A stretch of DNA of 64,000 nt from Lucinisca nassula (GCA_963580285.1 OY757013.1:130383027-130447026); one strand, 5' to 3'. Positions 1-9,596 are shown, counted from the first letter of the stretch. A program made the numbers and translations. The notes: generated by a model from the sequence alone, not told the origin.

Positions 1-300
1 TGGTTTTACATAGGCTTATGTAGGGAATATCTTTAAAAACATCATCTTCTCTAATACCGCAAGGCCCAGGGCTTTGATATTTGGTGTATAGCTTCATCTA
101 AAGGGCCTTTGCCAAGATTGTTAATTATAGTCTTTGTTGATATTTGGTATGAAGCTTTAATTCTCCTTTTTAGACCTCCCTCAACATTATGCACATTATA
201 GCCCTGGGGTCAATAATGACCCTGCCCTGGGGCCCATTTGTTATTCTATGGATCAGGTGAGCGATCCAGGGCCATCATGGCCCTCTTGTTTCCATTGTTC
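1..300. repeat. Diverged ~165-bp interspersed repeat, two partial units
   Basis: Contains recurring words of a family seen again at 780-1650 and 7080-7850: GATATTTGGT, AAGCTTCATCTA, CCAAGATTGTT and CCCTGGGGCC. The right end (about 240-292) carries a pseudo-palindrome, GGGCCATCATGGCCC, that recurs in related forms near 2870, 22390 and 55250. No coding potential seen. Confidence 0.6.
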
Positions 301-488
301 ATGTATATTACAGTTAATTTCTACAAAAGAATTAAATTTATAAGTATTGCTTAAAGCTGATTTTAAGGAATTTCTTTGCTTAAAGTTTCTTTTTCATGCC
401 GGAAAGTGTATCGCAATATGTATCGTATCGTGACACAAATATCCCAATATGTATTGTATCGTGAGGTAACTATATCGTTGCAGCCCTA

Positions 489-597
489 TCAGAATTGGGT
501 GAAAACTTGAGTATCTGGAGAAAAACCCTCTGACCTTCCATTGCAGAACTTAGCATCTCACATGTGACCTGAGCCAGGCTCAAACCACTGCAAAGAG
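489..597 (-). mobile_element. SINE-F fragment
   Basis: Matches the body of SINE-F (copies at 38697-38924 and 54528-54682): an 'AACTTGAGTATCTGGAG'-type block followed by a 'CTCAAACCACTG' block that is the reverse complement of the tRNA-like B-box region. The tRNA-like 5' part is largely missing. Confidence 0.5.
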
Positions 598-779
598 GGG
601 GAGCTATTGTGATTGGTCACTGCCCATCGTTGTGATCGTCCATCCAAGTGTCAGTCCATTCACAATTTCTTTAAAGTTAAACAACATGATCGCCTCCTAA
701 ACTAGATTTTGACAAAACTCTGCAGAAATAATCCTTGGGTGATCCTCTCAAATTTGTTCAAAGTATTCAATATTCCATG
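598..779. other. No gene; dispersed-repeat remnant
   Basis: Contains 'TGATCGCCTCCTAAAC' and 'ATCCTTGGGTGATCC' blocks that recur near 29540-29690 and 31260. Nothing coding is visible. Confidence 0.4.
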
Positions 780-1650
780 CAGAATTCTGGTTGCCATGAC
801 CACAAATAGGGGAAAATCAGAGAAAACTTTAAAAGATCTTCTTATGAAACCAGAAGGCCCAGGATGAGGTATTTCATATTTGGCATGAAGCTTCTTCTAG
901 TGGACCTCTACCCAGATTGTTCAAATTATAGCACTGGGGCCAAAAATGGCCAGAGGCAGGGCCAACTGCGTTAACATAGAAGTATTTAGGGAAAACCTTT
1001 AAATATCTTCTTGTTTGAAACAATAAGGCCCTGGAGGTCTTTGATATTTGGTGTGAAGCTTAAATATATGTCTAGTGGACCGCTAGTGGGGCCCAATGGG
1101 TTTACATAGCCTAATATAGACAAAATGTTTATAAATCTAAAAGATCTTCTTGACTGAAACCAGATGGCCCAGTGGTATTCGATATTTGAGTTACATAGGG
1201 AAAACCTTTAAAAATCATCTGGTCTGAAACCAGAAGGCCCAGGTCTTTGATATTTGTCATGAAGCTAGTACAGGGATTCTGCTGGCCCAAAATGCAGTTC
1301 AGACAAATTGTCCAGACAGCTCAACATTTATCGGACATACTGAATTTCATTTGGACAAGTTTGAAAAGATGAAATTTTCTTACACTAAAATAGTCAATGT
1401 TACCACTTTTTTAACAATATTGATTCTTACAAACAATATTGATATAAAGAAGAGTCCAAAATCATTTCAGGACATTTTGTCCAGACTGGCCTGAAATCTT
1501 TTTGACAATCATAATTTTTTTAAGGACTATGACCGATGTCCGGCCCCAAACAAAATCCCTGTAGTAGTCTTCTACCAAGATTGTTCAAACTATAGCCCTA
1601 GTGCCAAAAATGGCCCAGGGGCCGGAGCTCACTGTGTTTACATATAGGTT
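780..1650. repeat. ~165-bp repeat family, about three degenerate units
   Basis: Units share 'GAAAACCTTTAAAAATCTTC', 'GAAACCAGAAGGCCCAG', 'GATATTTGGTATGAAGCTTC' and 'CCAAGATTGTTCAAA'. It is the same family as the tandem array at 7080-7850. A MITE at 1271-1561 interrupts the last unit between 'GAAGCTA' and 'TCTTCTACCAAG'. Confidence 0.6.
1271..1561. mobile_element. MITE with CAGGGATT termini and TA target duplication
   Basis: The ends read CAGGGATT...AATCCCTG, an inverted repeat that continues imperfectly inward. TA dinucleotides flank it at 1269-1270 and 1562-1563. The flanks rejoin a unit of the surrounding ~165-bp repeat, so the insertion boundary is visible. There is no ORF, so it is a non-autonomous DNA transposon. 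A TA target fits Tc1/mariner-like families, but the superfamily is not proven. Confidence 0.65.
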
Positions 1651-1652
1651 TA

Positions 1653-1765
1653 CAGTATCTCGAACCTTACGGGACCGGATAAAAAGTCCGAGCTATCCAT
1701 AGTACGAGATAACCAAAGTGTGAAGTCACATGTATATCAGAGCCCATTATTTGCCGTGACATGCT
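1653..1765. mobile_element. Possible pogo/Tigger-like terminal remnant
   Basis: A CAGTATCTCGAACC end directly follows TA and resembles the CAGT-type ends of the MITEs at 45790-46135 and 50363-50708. No matching opposite end was found, so this is a weak call. Confidence 0.25.
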
Positions 1766-2360
1766 TGGTATTCTTGTATCTAGTGTAATAGCACTTACAT
1801 GCACAGCTTATGAGTTTTTAAAAATTGATTATGAAAGTAATGGGCTAGCGATCTTAAAAGATTTCTGCATACATACATATTTGGGCATCCAAATAAGCTA
1901 AAAATAGATATGTACTTAAATGGACTGGTTCCCTGCTTGTGCATGCAATGCTTATATCACTTTGGTGAGCAGTACATGCTATACGTCATGCGGTAGTCCC
2001 TCGTATTGATAAAAGCAGTTTAGGCCCTGCCGAGAAAGCTGGTCATGAGCCTTCGGACAAGGGACAGTACTCAGTTTTGACACTAATGTCAGAGGAGTAC
2101 GTAAAATATATATTCTTGTTCCTTATGATAAGACACATTTAGTGACACCAAGCTGGGGTTCCCCTGGGATGCACTGTGGCTATGGCTGGCTAATCGGAGC
2201 TGAAAAGACAATTGATTATCAGTCCTTACATTGTGATCGATAATCGATTAGTTTTCACTGAAGATAATTAGATTTGATCATAATTTTACCTGTCTGGCTT
2301 TGTCTGAGCACGACTCTCAGCATATGTTGTATTTTACCATAAGAATATAATTTGAACAGA
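1766..2360. other. No recognised feature
   Basis: AT-rich sequence with no supported ORF or splice-bounded exon. 'ATATTCTTGTTCCTTATGAT' near 2108-2127 recurs at 2665 and 20715, so a small repeat fragment is present. Confidence 0.4.
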
Positions 2361-2362
2361 CA

Positions 2363-2438
2363 GGCCTGGGCAAACAGTGTAAACCCAGATGAGACGCCGC
2401 AAAATGCGGCGTCTCATCAGGGCCTGCACTGTTTGCCA
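2363..2438. repeat. Palindromic MITE-like element, CAAACAGTG family
   Basis: Outer blocks GGCAAACAGTG and CACTGTTTGCC flank a perfect hairpin: arm GATGAGACGCCGC (2388-2400), loop AAAAT, arm GCGGCGTCTCATC (2406-2418). Related copies or half-copies lie at 6505-6583, around 18640-18740, 30880-30930, 46220-46290 and 54010-54085. Confidence 0.6.
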
Positions 2439-2584
2439 CTGATCCAGCGATTTTAGGCACAGCTTTGAGTAGTAAATTGTACTTATCAAATAATAGATTA
2501 CAAACAAATCAGTACTGATAATCATTCTTGTGGAATTTATTGATCAATTAATAAATTATCTGATTAATCGTGCCAGCCTTAACT

Positions 2585-2895
2585 GTGGCCCTGCCCCACC
2601 CCCTCGACTTCATAAAAGGCCATATATCTCAGAAACCATTCAGATCCCCACCCCTAAACCATATGTATTCTTGTTCCTTATGATAAGACGCATTCATTGA
2701 CAACAACCTGGGGGCCAAGGGATGCGTCTGGGCCTTGCCATACCCCCTTCACTTCATAAAAGTCCTGATATCTCGGAAACCTTATAGGTCCCCACCCCAT
2801 AACCATATATATTCTTGTTAAAATACATGACTACCAGCGGCCAGTGCCTCCCCTGAGCTCTGGTGAGCGTAGTGGCCCTTGGGCCTCTTGTTTAT
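2585..2895. repeat. Short tandem family, two units, plus repeat end
   Basis: 'CTTCATAAAAG', 'ATCTCAGAAACC', 'CCCCACCCC' and 'ATATTCTTGTT' occur in two consecutive ~145-bp units. A related unit lies at 20610-20790. The right end holds the 'GGGCCTCTTG' terminal motif shared with several dispersed repeats in the window. Confidence 0.5.
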
Positions 2896-3371
2896 TCATG
2901 GATTTAAAAAAATGGCACAGTTGTTTCCCTTGAGGAGTGTACTGGCAGTGCCATTTGAAACAGTTGAGCGGGTACATGTAGGTTGAAGGTCAAGGTCACA
3001 AATGATGAAATGGTCATGAACTGAGGTTTTCAGGTCATAACTTCTACATTTATGCATGGATTTCAAAATAGTTTGGTGCATTTGCTTTCCTTGAGGATTA
3101 GAATTGAAATCATTTGAAACATCTGTTTTGGTAGGTTGAATGTCAAGGTCACACTTGAAGGTCAAATGATAAAATAGTCATAAATTGAGCTTGTGTCCGG
3201 GCCATACACTGAGCTACATTTATTCATAGATTTATTTCAAAATACATGTAATTGTGCACAGTTGCTCTCCTTGACAAGTATAATTTGTTCAAGTACATAT
3301 ATGTTGATGGTCAAGGTCACACTTGAAATTCAGTTGATCAAATGGTCAGAACTTCTACATTAATTTAATGC
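2896..3371. repeat. Tandem repeat with TCAAGGTCA motifs (host of LINE insertion)
   Basis: About 145-bp units contain 'CATTTGAAAC', 'GGTTGAAGGTCAAGGTCAC' and 'TTATGCATGGATTTCAAAAT'. The family forms a longer array at 11870-13075. The unit here is split at the 'GCATGG' position by the LINE at 3376-4620 and resumes at 4621. Confidence 0.7.
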
Positions 3372-4579
3372 ATGGCGAGTGGATTGTGAAACTGGTCCAA
3401 GGGATGTACGCAAATGCTCGGAGCCGTGTCCGCGTTGGTGATGGTTACAGTGAAGAATTCGAGGTGAAGGTGGGTGTTCATCAAGGCTCTGTTCTCAGCC
3501 CACTGCTTTTCATCATTGTGCTTGAAGCATTGTCATGCGAGTTCCGCTCTGGAGTCCCCTGGGAGGACCTGTATGCTGATGACCTTGTCATCATAGCTGA
3601 ATCCCTTGAGGAATGTGTCAGGAGGCTCTTAACTTGGAAAGACGCAATGGAGGCGAAAGGGCTGAGAGTGAATGCAGGAAATACAAAGATCATGATCTGT
3701 GGTACAGGTCTGGACCTCTTGCAGAGTACAGGCCAGTTCCCATGCGCTGTATGTCGCACTGGAGTGGGCAGCAACAGTATCTTTTGTAATGGCTGCAAGT
3801 TCTGGGTGCACAAGAAATGCAGTGGGCTCAAACGCTTGATAGAGGACCCTGAGTACAGGTGTACACGGTGCCAAGGAACTGCACGCCCCTTAGATGGCAG
3901 ACCACAGAGGGAAGTTCAAGTCGGATCAGACAAGCTGGAGGTTGTAGCTTCCTTCTGCTACCTAGGTGATATGCTCTCTGCAGGGGGTGGCTGCGACCTT
4001 TCAACTACATCACGTGTGAAAACAGCCTGGAAGAAATTCAAGGAGTTGCTACCAGTTCTCTCTTCCCGCCACCTCTCGTTCAAGACACGTGGCCGTGTGT
4101 ATAGCTCTTGTGTGCGGAGCGCAATGCTCCATGCCAGTGAGACATGGCCATTGACAAAGCCAAACATCCAACGTCTACAGCGAAATGACAGGGCAATGAT
4201 CAGACAGATCTGCAATGTCAAGCCACAGGACACTGTCACCATCAGGTCCAGTGAGTTACTTGAGCGTCTTGGCATTGAGGACCTGGACCTCATCCTGAAA
4301 GAGAGAAGACTTCGCTGGTATGGACATGTGGAACGCTCCAACGGTGCAATCAAGACTGCCTGTGACATACAGGTAAGTGGAAAGCGGGGGCCAGGAAGGC
4401 CCAAGATGACCTGGAAGCAACTAACAGAAAGAGATTGCAGAGAATGGAAGCTCTCTGCTATCGATCCTCATGATAGACAAGCCTGGAGATCTGGTGTAAG
4501 ATCTGCCATGCGTGCAGCAAGCCAGCTACCTGGAAGGGGGCCCACTTATGTGGACGTTGCCGCTGTACCTGCACGTTAA
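3368..4579 (+). CDS. LINE ORF fragment: reverse transcriptase with PHD-like zinc finger
   Basis: 403 codons, open to the stop. The first ATG lies in flanking repeat sequence, so this is not a native start. In order: RT motif B (HQGSVLSPLLF, about residues 38-48); RT catalytic motif C (YADD, residues 69-72); RT motif D (about 90-111); a C4HC3 PHD-like finger with C126, C129, C140, C143, H148, C151, C165 and C168; then a C-terminal LINE region with YLGD (198-201), RLRWYGHVER (314-323) and GPGRPKMTW (341-349). The intact protein would copy element RNA into DNA at the target site. The 5' part (endonuclease and RT motifs 0-A) is missing, so this copy cannot move on its own, although the remaining frame has no stop or frameshift, which suggests a fairly young insertion. 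Minus-strand ORFs under it are shadows. Confidence 0.85.
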   Translation: MHGEWIVKLVQGMYANARSRVRVGDGYSEEFEVKVGVHQGSVLSPLLFIIVLEALSCEFRSGVPWEDLYADDLVIIAESLEECVRRLLTWKDAMEAKGLRVNAGNTKIMICGTGLDLLQSTGQFPCAVCRTGVGSNSIFCNGCKFWVHKKCSGLKRLIEDPEYRCTRCQGTARPLDGRPQREVQVGSDKLEVVASFCYLGDMLSAGGGCDLSTTSRVKTAWKKFKELLPVLSSRHLSFKTRGRVYSSCVRSAMLHASETWPLTKPNIQRLQRNDRAMIRQICNVKPQDTVTIRSSELLERLGIEDLDLILKERRLRWYGHVERSNGAIKTACDIQVSGKRGPGRPKMTWKQLTERDCREWKLSAIDPHDRQAWRSGVRSAMRAASQLPGRGPTYVDVAAVPAR

Positions 4580-4590
4580 TCAAAAATCCG

Positions 4591-4620
<30 letters not shown>
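3376..4620 (+). mobile_element. 5'-truncated RTE-like non-LTR retrotransposon
   Basis: The insert sits inside a TCAAGGTCA repeat unit: left flank ...TGCATGG, right flank TTTTCAAAATAATC, which together rebuild the unit seen at 12838-12856. It starts in the middle of the reverse transcriptase domain, so the 5' end is lost, as is common for target-primed insertions. The 3' end is a (GAT)n tract at 4589-4620 rather than poly-A, a feature known from RTE-clade LINEs. A 4-bp ATGG duplication is possible but blends into the (GAT)n tract. Clade assignment is an inference. Confidence 0.75.
4589..4620 (+). repeat. (GAT)n 3' tail of the LINE
   Basis: About ten GAT repeats directly after the LINE stop codon and a short 3' UTR. 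They form the boundary with the resumed host repeat. Confidence 0.85.
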
Positions 4621-4621
<1 letters not shown>

Positions 4622-4827
4622 TTTTCAAAATAATCTGGCAAAATTGTTTATTTTAAACGTTTGTTCAGGTAAGTAGAAGGTCAAGGTCACACATGAAGGT
4701 CAGGCAATAAAATGATCATTTGCTTGTGTAAATTGAAATTTTTGGCTCATAAATATTAAAAAAGTTTGCTGTCTGTAAGCATGATGTTGTTTGCAAGGCT
4801 TCTGTATAATAGATGGATGGATGACTC
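4621..4827. repeat. Resumed TCAAGGTCA repeat unit and unique remainder
   Basis: 'TTTTCAAAATAATCTGGCA' and 'GGTCAAGGTCACAC' continue the unit interrupted by the LINE, up to about 4720. The rest has no recognisable content. Confidence 0.6.
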
Positions 4828-5003
4828 GTGATTTTATGTCCTTTTCAACAGTCATATCATGATGATGGGAGATTGATAGTGAAAGGCTGTGTCCAGTGGA
4901 ACTCCGTTTACAGTTTAGAAGATTTTGCCTGGAGTGTGGATCAAACTCTGGACCATTAGATGAGTAGGCCCGGGCTTAACCCACTTAGTTACCGGGGTTC
5001 CTC
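4828..5003 (-). mobile_element. SINE-G, tRNA-like head
   Basis: The reverse complement begins with a tRNA-like head: A-box-like 'GTAACTAAGTGGGTTAAG', B-box-like 'CAGAGTTTGATCC'. The tail 'ACTGTTGAAAAGGACATAAAAT' type block matches the plus-strand copy at 23348-23532. Confidence 0.5.
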
Positions 5004-5278
5004 TTCTGTCTAATAAATGAGTGAATCAGTTCTTCACATGTCTATAGGTTCTAAAGCAGACAGCGGGCTTGACAAGTTGTCTCTGGGCAACCAATCTAGT
5101 TTTGGAAATAGGGATTGAATGAAATACTATACACATTGTTGATGGTTTCCAGGATGGTTCTTTTTTTTAGATTTTATCTCTTTTGGTCTGCTCCTACATG
5201 TAACTGCACCCACCTTCCTCAGACAAAGCCCAGAGGGCAGGACCCAGATCATAACTAAGCTTTAAACAACCCTTGCTT

Positions 5279-5588
5279 TGCCGGCCTTGTTGGCTCAGTC
5301 GGATGCGCGTCTGACTGGTGATCAGGAGGACACGGGTTCGACTCCCGCCGGGGTCGGCAACATTCTTTCGTGGAGATTGATCATGAAATCTTTTCTACGG
5401 TCATTCTCTCCCTTCAGCTGATTCAAGAAGGGCAGTTGTCAGTTTCTGGCGAAAGAATGTGCACTGTACTGGTTAACAGCTTACGTATAAGCCTGCCCAG
5501 GAAAGTGTGGATAGGTAAACTGACCAGCACAAAAATGACCTAAATAGTGTTGACTGGGCCGTTAAACTCCAATACAAACAAACAAAAC
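5279..5588 (+). mobile_element. SINE-A, full-length tRNA-derived SINE
   Basis: The tRNA-like head has an A box (TGGCTCAGTCGGATGCG from 5291) and a B box (GGGTTCGACTCC, 5334-5345). A ~200-bp body follows, with 'GAGATTGATCATGAAATC' and 'AAGAAGGGCAGTTGTCAG', then a tail with 'GTGTTGACTGGGCCGTTAAA' and ACAAACAAACAAA. Other long copies: 21934-22237 and 36416-36726. It would be transcribed by RNA polymerase III and mobilised by a LINE in trans. Confidence 0.8.
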
Positions 5589-5599
5589 ATCATAAAAGG

Positions 5600-5901
5600 G
5601 AGGGGAGGTCACGGGTTCAATCCCGGGCCGCGACATACCAAAGTTGTTAAGAATGGTACTAGCTGCTCCTCGCTTGGCACTCAGTTTTACGGGGTAGAGC
5701 TAGGACTGGTAGTCTGGTAGACCCAGTGTCAGGATAATAAGACTGGGTGTGGTATCATGTAATGTGTCTAGCACATGATACTTCAGTGAGGCAGCACTAT
5801 AAAAGTGAGCATTGAGCTCCCTGTCGCAACCAGACACCGTCGTGATATGACTGATAAATTGTTGAAAGCGACGTTAAACCCGAATTCACACACACACACA
5901 C
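5600..5901 (+). mobile_element. SINE-B, 5'-truncated
   Basis: Begins at the B box (ACGGGTTCAATCCCGG) and lacks the A box. The body includes 'CGCTTGGCACTC' and 'GACACCGTCGTGATATGAC'. The tail is 'GAAAGCGACGTTAAACCCG' followed by (CA)n to 5901. The complete copy is at 24715-25045 on the other strand. Confidence 0.75.
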
Positions 5902-5944
5902 ATCCTACTGCACATCTTCGGGAAGCATCCTTCGGTTTCACTGA

Positions 5945-6300
5945 ATTTCTTGTTAAATTTTAAGTACGTTAAGAGCTCATATTTTCCAAACCATATTAAA
6001 TGGATTTGCTTCATATTTGGTATGGTGATAGTTACTGGTCCAAAGTTTTATTCAGCCATACGACAGCCCCCTGATATCAAGGTCAAGGTCACAGACTCAA
6101 AAATTTTTGATGTTAAAGATTTTAAGAGCTCATTCTTTTCCAACCATATAATGGATTTGCTTCATATTTGGAATGATGGTAGATACAGGTTAAAAGTGTC
6201 TTTCAGCCATTACCCTGCCCTTGCCCCATGACTTGAAGGTCAAGGTCACGGACTTAGAAATTTTTTTATGTTAAAGTTTTAATTGCTCATGAATATTTTT
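5945..6300. repeat. ~170-bp repeat, two units
   Basis: Two units share 'TTTTCCAAACCATA', 'ATGGATTTGCTTCATATTTG', 'CAGCCAT' and 'GTCAAGGTCAC'. The family also occurs at 21440-21600 and as a high-identity array at 32735-33960. Confidence 0.6.
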
Positions 6301-6504
6301 CAAAGGCTGAATCGGCAATACCTGCCCACCTATGCCAATGACCTAAAGCACACATTTCCAGATGAGTTATGCTGTCCAATGACAGCTGTTATCGCAACAT
6401 GATTTTTTCAGGTTGAAGCGGGCACCTAGGCAGGGGCATCTGTGTCGTATTGACACATTTTCTATTTTTGTCCTTATTCTATTTTCTATGAAAAATTCTG
6501 TTAG

Positions 6505-6583
6505 CTAATATTGAGGCGCTGATCAGATGCCGTGTTCTGCGGCCGTGTTCTGCGGCATCTGATCTGGGCCTGCACTGTTTGCC
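6505..6583. repeat. Palindromic element, CAAACAGTG family
   Basis: Hairpin arms GATCAGATGCCG (6521-6532) and CGGCATCTGATC (6553-6564), followed by GGGCCTGCACTGTTTGCC. Same family as 2363-2438 with a different stem core. Confidence 0.55.
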
Positions 6584-6885
6584 GAGGTACCCATTTAGGG
6601 GTTGCCCCCCCAAAATGGGTTAAAAAAATTGTTCATCGTACATTTTTTATGCTTCTTACTCACCAGAGCCAAAGGCTTTAGGAAAGCTTATACGAGACTC
6701 AGTTGTCCATCATTGTTTGTTGTCTATGTAATATTTCAAATAACACCTCCTTCAAACTTAAATTAAAGCCACTGGCCTAGTTGGGCTCAAATTTGATTTG
6801 TAGCAACTAGCATTCATGGTTTGGGAAATTGATAGTTCATGGTTTGTATAAAAATGTCAACAAATTGGGTAACTTTAAATCTAGG
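6584..6885. other. No recognised feature
   Basis: AT-rich with no supported ORF or repeat boundary. 'CTCACCAGAGCCAAAGGC' near 6660 resembles the end of a dispersed repeat. Confidence 0.35.
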
Positions 6886-6938
6886 CGATCGCTATTGACA
6901 GCCGGCTGTCGATAGCGAATTCGCTATTGACAGCCAGC
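6886..6938. repeat. Concatenated palindromes (TGTCRATAGCGAATTC type)
   Basis: Alternating head-to-head blocks: GCTATTGACAGCC, GGCTGTCGATAGC, GAATTC, GCTATTGACAGCC. Each junction is itself a palindrome (AGCCGGCT, GCGAATTCGC). A longer relative lies at 9506-9596. Confidence 0.75.
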
Positions 6939-7079
6939 AAACTAAATTGATGAGAATGGGTTATTGCAAATTTATTGTATGTTTTACTTTATAAACATTT
7001 ATGGACATGTTATTTAATATATTTTATTATATAATGGCTTCAGGTACTGTGATTATCCCATCAGTTGGTCTTTACCATG

Positions 7080-7850
7080 GAACCTGCTAAAGTAGTGATA
7101 TTACCAGCTGTTCTAGTGGACCTCTACCAAGATTGTTCAAAATATAGTCCTGGGGCCAAAAATGTCCCCGTTCAAGGGCCCACTGGTTTCACATTGGCGT
7201 ATATAGGGAAAACCTTTAAAAATCTTCTTGTCTGATACAAGAAGGCCCAGGTCTTTGATATTTAATATGAAGCTTCATCTAGTGGACCTATACCAAGATT
7301 GTTCAAAATATAGTCCTGGGGCCAAAAATGCCCAAGCGCGGGGGCCCACTGGTTTCACATAGGCGTATATAGGGAAAACCTTTAAAAATCTTTTTGTCTG
7401 AAACAAGAAGGCCCAGGTCTTTGATATTTGGCATGAAGCTTCATCTAGTAGACCTCTACCAAGATTGTTCAAAATATAGTTCTGGGGCCAAAAATGCCCC
7501 CGCGCCGGGGCCCACTGATTTCACATAGGCGTATACAGGGATAACCTTTAAAATCTTCTTGTCTGAAACCAGAAGGTCCATGTCTTTGATATTTGGTATG
7601 AACCTTCATCTAATGGACCTCTACCAAGATTGTTCAAATAGTAGCCTTGGAGCCAAAAATTTCCCTGCGCCAGGACCCACTAATTTTACACAGGATTATA
7701 AAGGAAAAAAAAAAAACTTTTAAAAATCTTCTTGACTGAAACCAGAAGGCCAAAGTCTTTGATGTTTGGCCGGAGCTTTCATCTAGTGGACTTCTACTGA
7801 GATTGTCCAAATTATAGCCCTGGCACCAAAAAATTCCCACTCCCAGAATC
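7080..7850. repeat. ~167-bp tandem array, about 4.5 units
   Basis: 'CTAGTGGACCTCTACCAAGA' or close variants start at about 7110, 7277, 7444, 7611 and 7785, a spacing of 167, 167, 167 and 174 bp. The units are well matched to each other. Same family as 1-300 and 780-1650. Confidence 0.8.
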
Positions 7851-8865
7851 AAATTGTGTCTGAAATATAAGGCAAAATCATTGAACAATGAAAATAGGTC
7901 ACACTGACCTAGATATATTTCTATGTCAATCATCTGGGCCGTTTCATGTGGCCAGAATAATTCTGGTCACATGAAACTTATAATTCAGGATTGAAGTTTC
8001 TCCAAAAGATAGTATTCAAAATATTTGGCAGACTCATTGAATCATGAAATATAGGTCACATTGACCTGTATATATTTTGTGGTCAGTCATCTGGTTACAT
8101 TGAAGTAATATCCCAGGTTTAACATTTCTCCATCAAAAAAGTATTCAAGATAATAAGCAAAATCACTGAACCATGAAATATAGGTCACAATGACCTAGAT
8201 ATACTTGGAGGTAAATCATTGGATCACACAGAACTCATAATCCAGGTGAGACATTTCTCCATCAAATAGTATTCAAGATAACAGGCCAAATCAATCACTG
8301 AACCATGAAATATAGGTCAAAGTGACCTAGATTTAATTCAACGTCAATCATGGGGTCACATGGAATAAATAATCCAGGTATGACGTTTCTTCATCAAATT
8401 GTATTCGAGATAATAGGCAAAATCACTGAACCATGAAATATAGGTAACAATGACCTGGATATATTTTGAGGTCAATTATCAGATCACATGAAAGTAATAA
8501 TCCAGGTGAGACATTTCTACATCAAATAGCATTCAAGATAGTAGGCAAAATCACTGAACCATGAAATCTAGGTCACAGTGACCTAGATATATTTTGAGGT
8601 CAATCATGGGGTCACATGGAACTAATAATCCAGGTATGACACTTCTCCATCAAAAAGTATTCAAGATAGAAGATAATAGGCAAAATCACTGAACCATGAA
8701 ATATAGGTCACACAGACCTAGATATATTTTATGGTCAATTATCGGGTCACATGGAACTAATAATCCAGGTATGACATTTCTCCATCAAATAGTATTCGAG
8801 ATAATACTCTGAACAATGAAATATAGGTCACAGTGGCCTAGATATATTTTGACATCATCAGAAGA
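7851..8865. repeat. ~130-bp tandem array with IR3 nuclear-receptor-like sites
   Basis: Eight units share 'CACTGAACCATGAAATATAG', 'AGATATATTTTGAGGTCAAT' and 'CATTTCTCCATCAAA'. Each unit carries one AGGTCA-nnn-TGACCT palindrome. Five are perfect half-site pairs (7896-7910, 8053-8067, 8182-8196, 8314-8328, 8570-8584) and three have one mismatch (8442-8456, 8705-8719, 8825-8839). Whether any receptor binds them is unknown. Confidence 0.8.
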
Positions 8866-9030
8866 ACCTCCCAGGTACTTAAGTTCCAAATATGAGAACT
8901 CTGTGATGAGTGACTCTTGAGATATAAGCATTTGAAAAACACAGTGTGACGGGAACGCAAACGTGCACGCAGACGATCGAGGTGACAACAATAGCTTGCC
9001 ATGTACTTTGTACATGCAAGCTAAAAGTAA
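8866..9030 (-). repeat. Dispersed repeat, reverse copy of 25760-25940
   Basis: The reverse complement carries 'TTGTTGTCACCTCG', 'TTCAAATGCTTATATCTCAA' and 'AAGTACCTGGGAGG' blocks in the same order as the plus-strand sequence around 25760-25940. Confidence 0.6.
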
Positions 9031-9167
9031 TTACATATTATACATTATTTAGACTCCTTTATTTATTTATTGAGAGTCTTAATAATCTATAAAACAAAAT
9101 ATTTTTTTATTTATTTATTTTAGCCACAGCATGGAGTTACATCTTGTAGAGTTCCAACCATTATGCC

Positions 9168-9362
9168 TTAGCCTGCCCAGGCAATCCGGTGCGAGTCGGC
9201 CCTTCCATACTCATAAACCCTATTGGTTTCATTGGGCGGCAGGGCTTGAGATGTCATGTCATCTCAATGTTGGGTAAAAGTCCCACAAAATTGGAAGCAA
9301 TGTCTCCAAAATGACCTTTACAGTGTTGGCAGGGACGTTAAACTTTAAATCAAACAAACAAA
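9168..9362 (+). mobile_element. SINE-C, 5'-truncated
   Basis: Starts at 'AGCCTGCCCAGGCAA' and continues through 'ATTGGTTTCATTGGGCGGCA', 'GTCCCACAAAATTGGAAGC' and tail 'GGGACGTTAAAC' plus (CAAA)n. About 100 bp of the SINE-C 5' part is absent compared with 17408-17702. Confidence 0.85.
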
Positions 9363-9505
9363 GTCTGATGTAAAATTTTCATTTGTATGAAAAAAGCTTA
9401 ATAGTTCACTTTAATATTCTATAATTATTTCATTTTTATTTATGCATTCATGTTTTTTTATCAGATTATATTCATTTATATATAAGTATATATATCCAAT
9501 ATCTT

Positions 9506-9596
9506 AGCCGGCTGTCAATAGCTATTTCGCTGTCGACAGCCGGCTGTCAATAGCGAATTCGCTATCGACAGCTGGCTGTGACAGTGTCAATAGCCA
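9506..9596. repeat. Concatenated palindromes, longer copy
   Basis: Repeats of AGCCGGCTGTCAATAGC and GCTATCGACAGCTGGCTGT surround a perfect core CTGTCAATAGCGAATTCGCT and its mirror. Same module as 6886-6938, with about five half-units. Confidence 0.75.

Noticed and set aside
3481..4404. Minus-strand ORFs of 81-148 codons under the LINE
   Set aside because: Shadows of the reverse transcriptase ORF. They have no domains of their own.
5283..5360. tRNA gene-like sequence (also at 14865, 24980, 36416, 38870)
   Set aside because: A and B boxes are present but the sequences do not fold as complete tRNAs and continue into SINE bodies. They are SINE heads.
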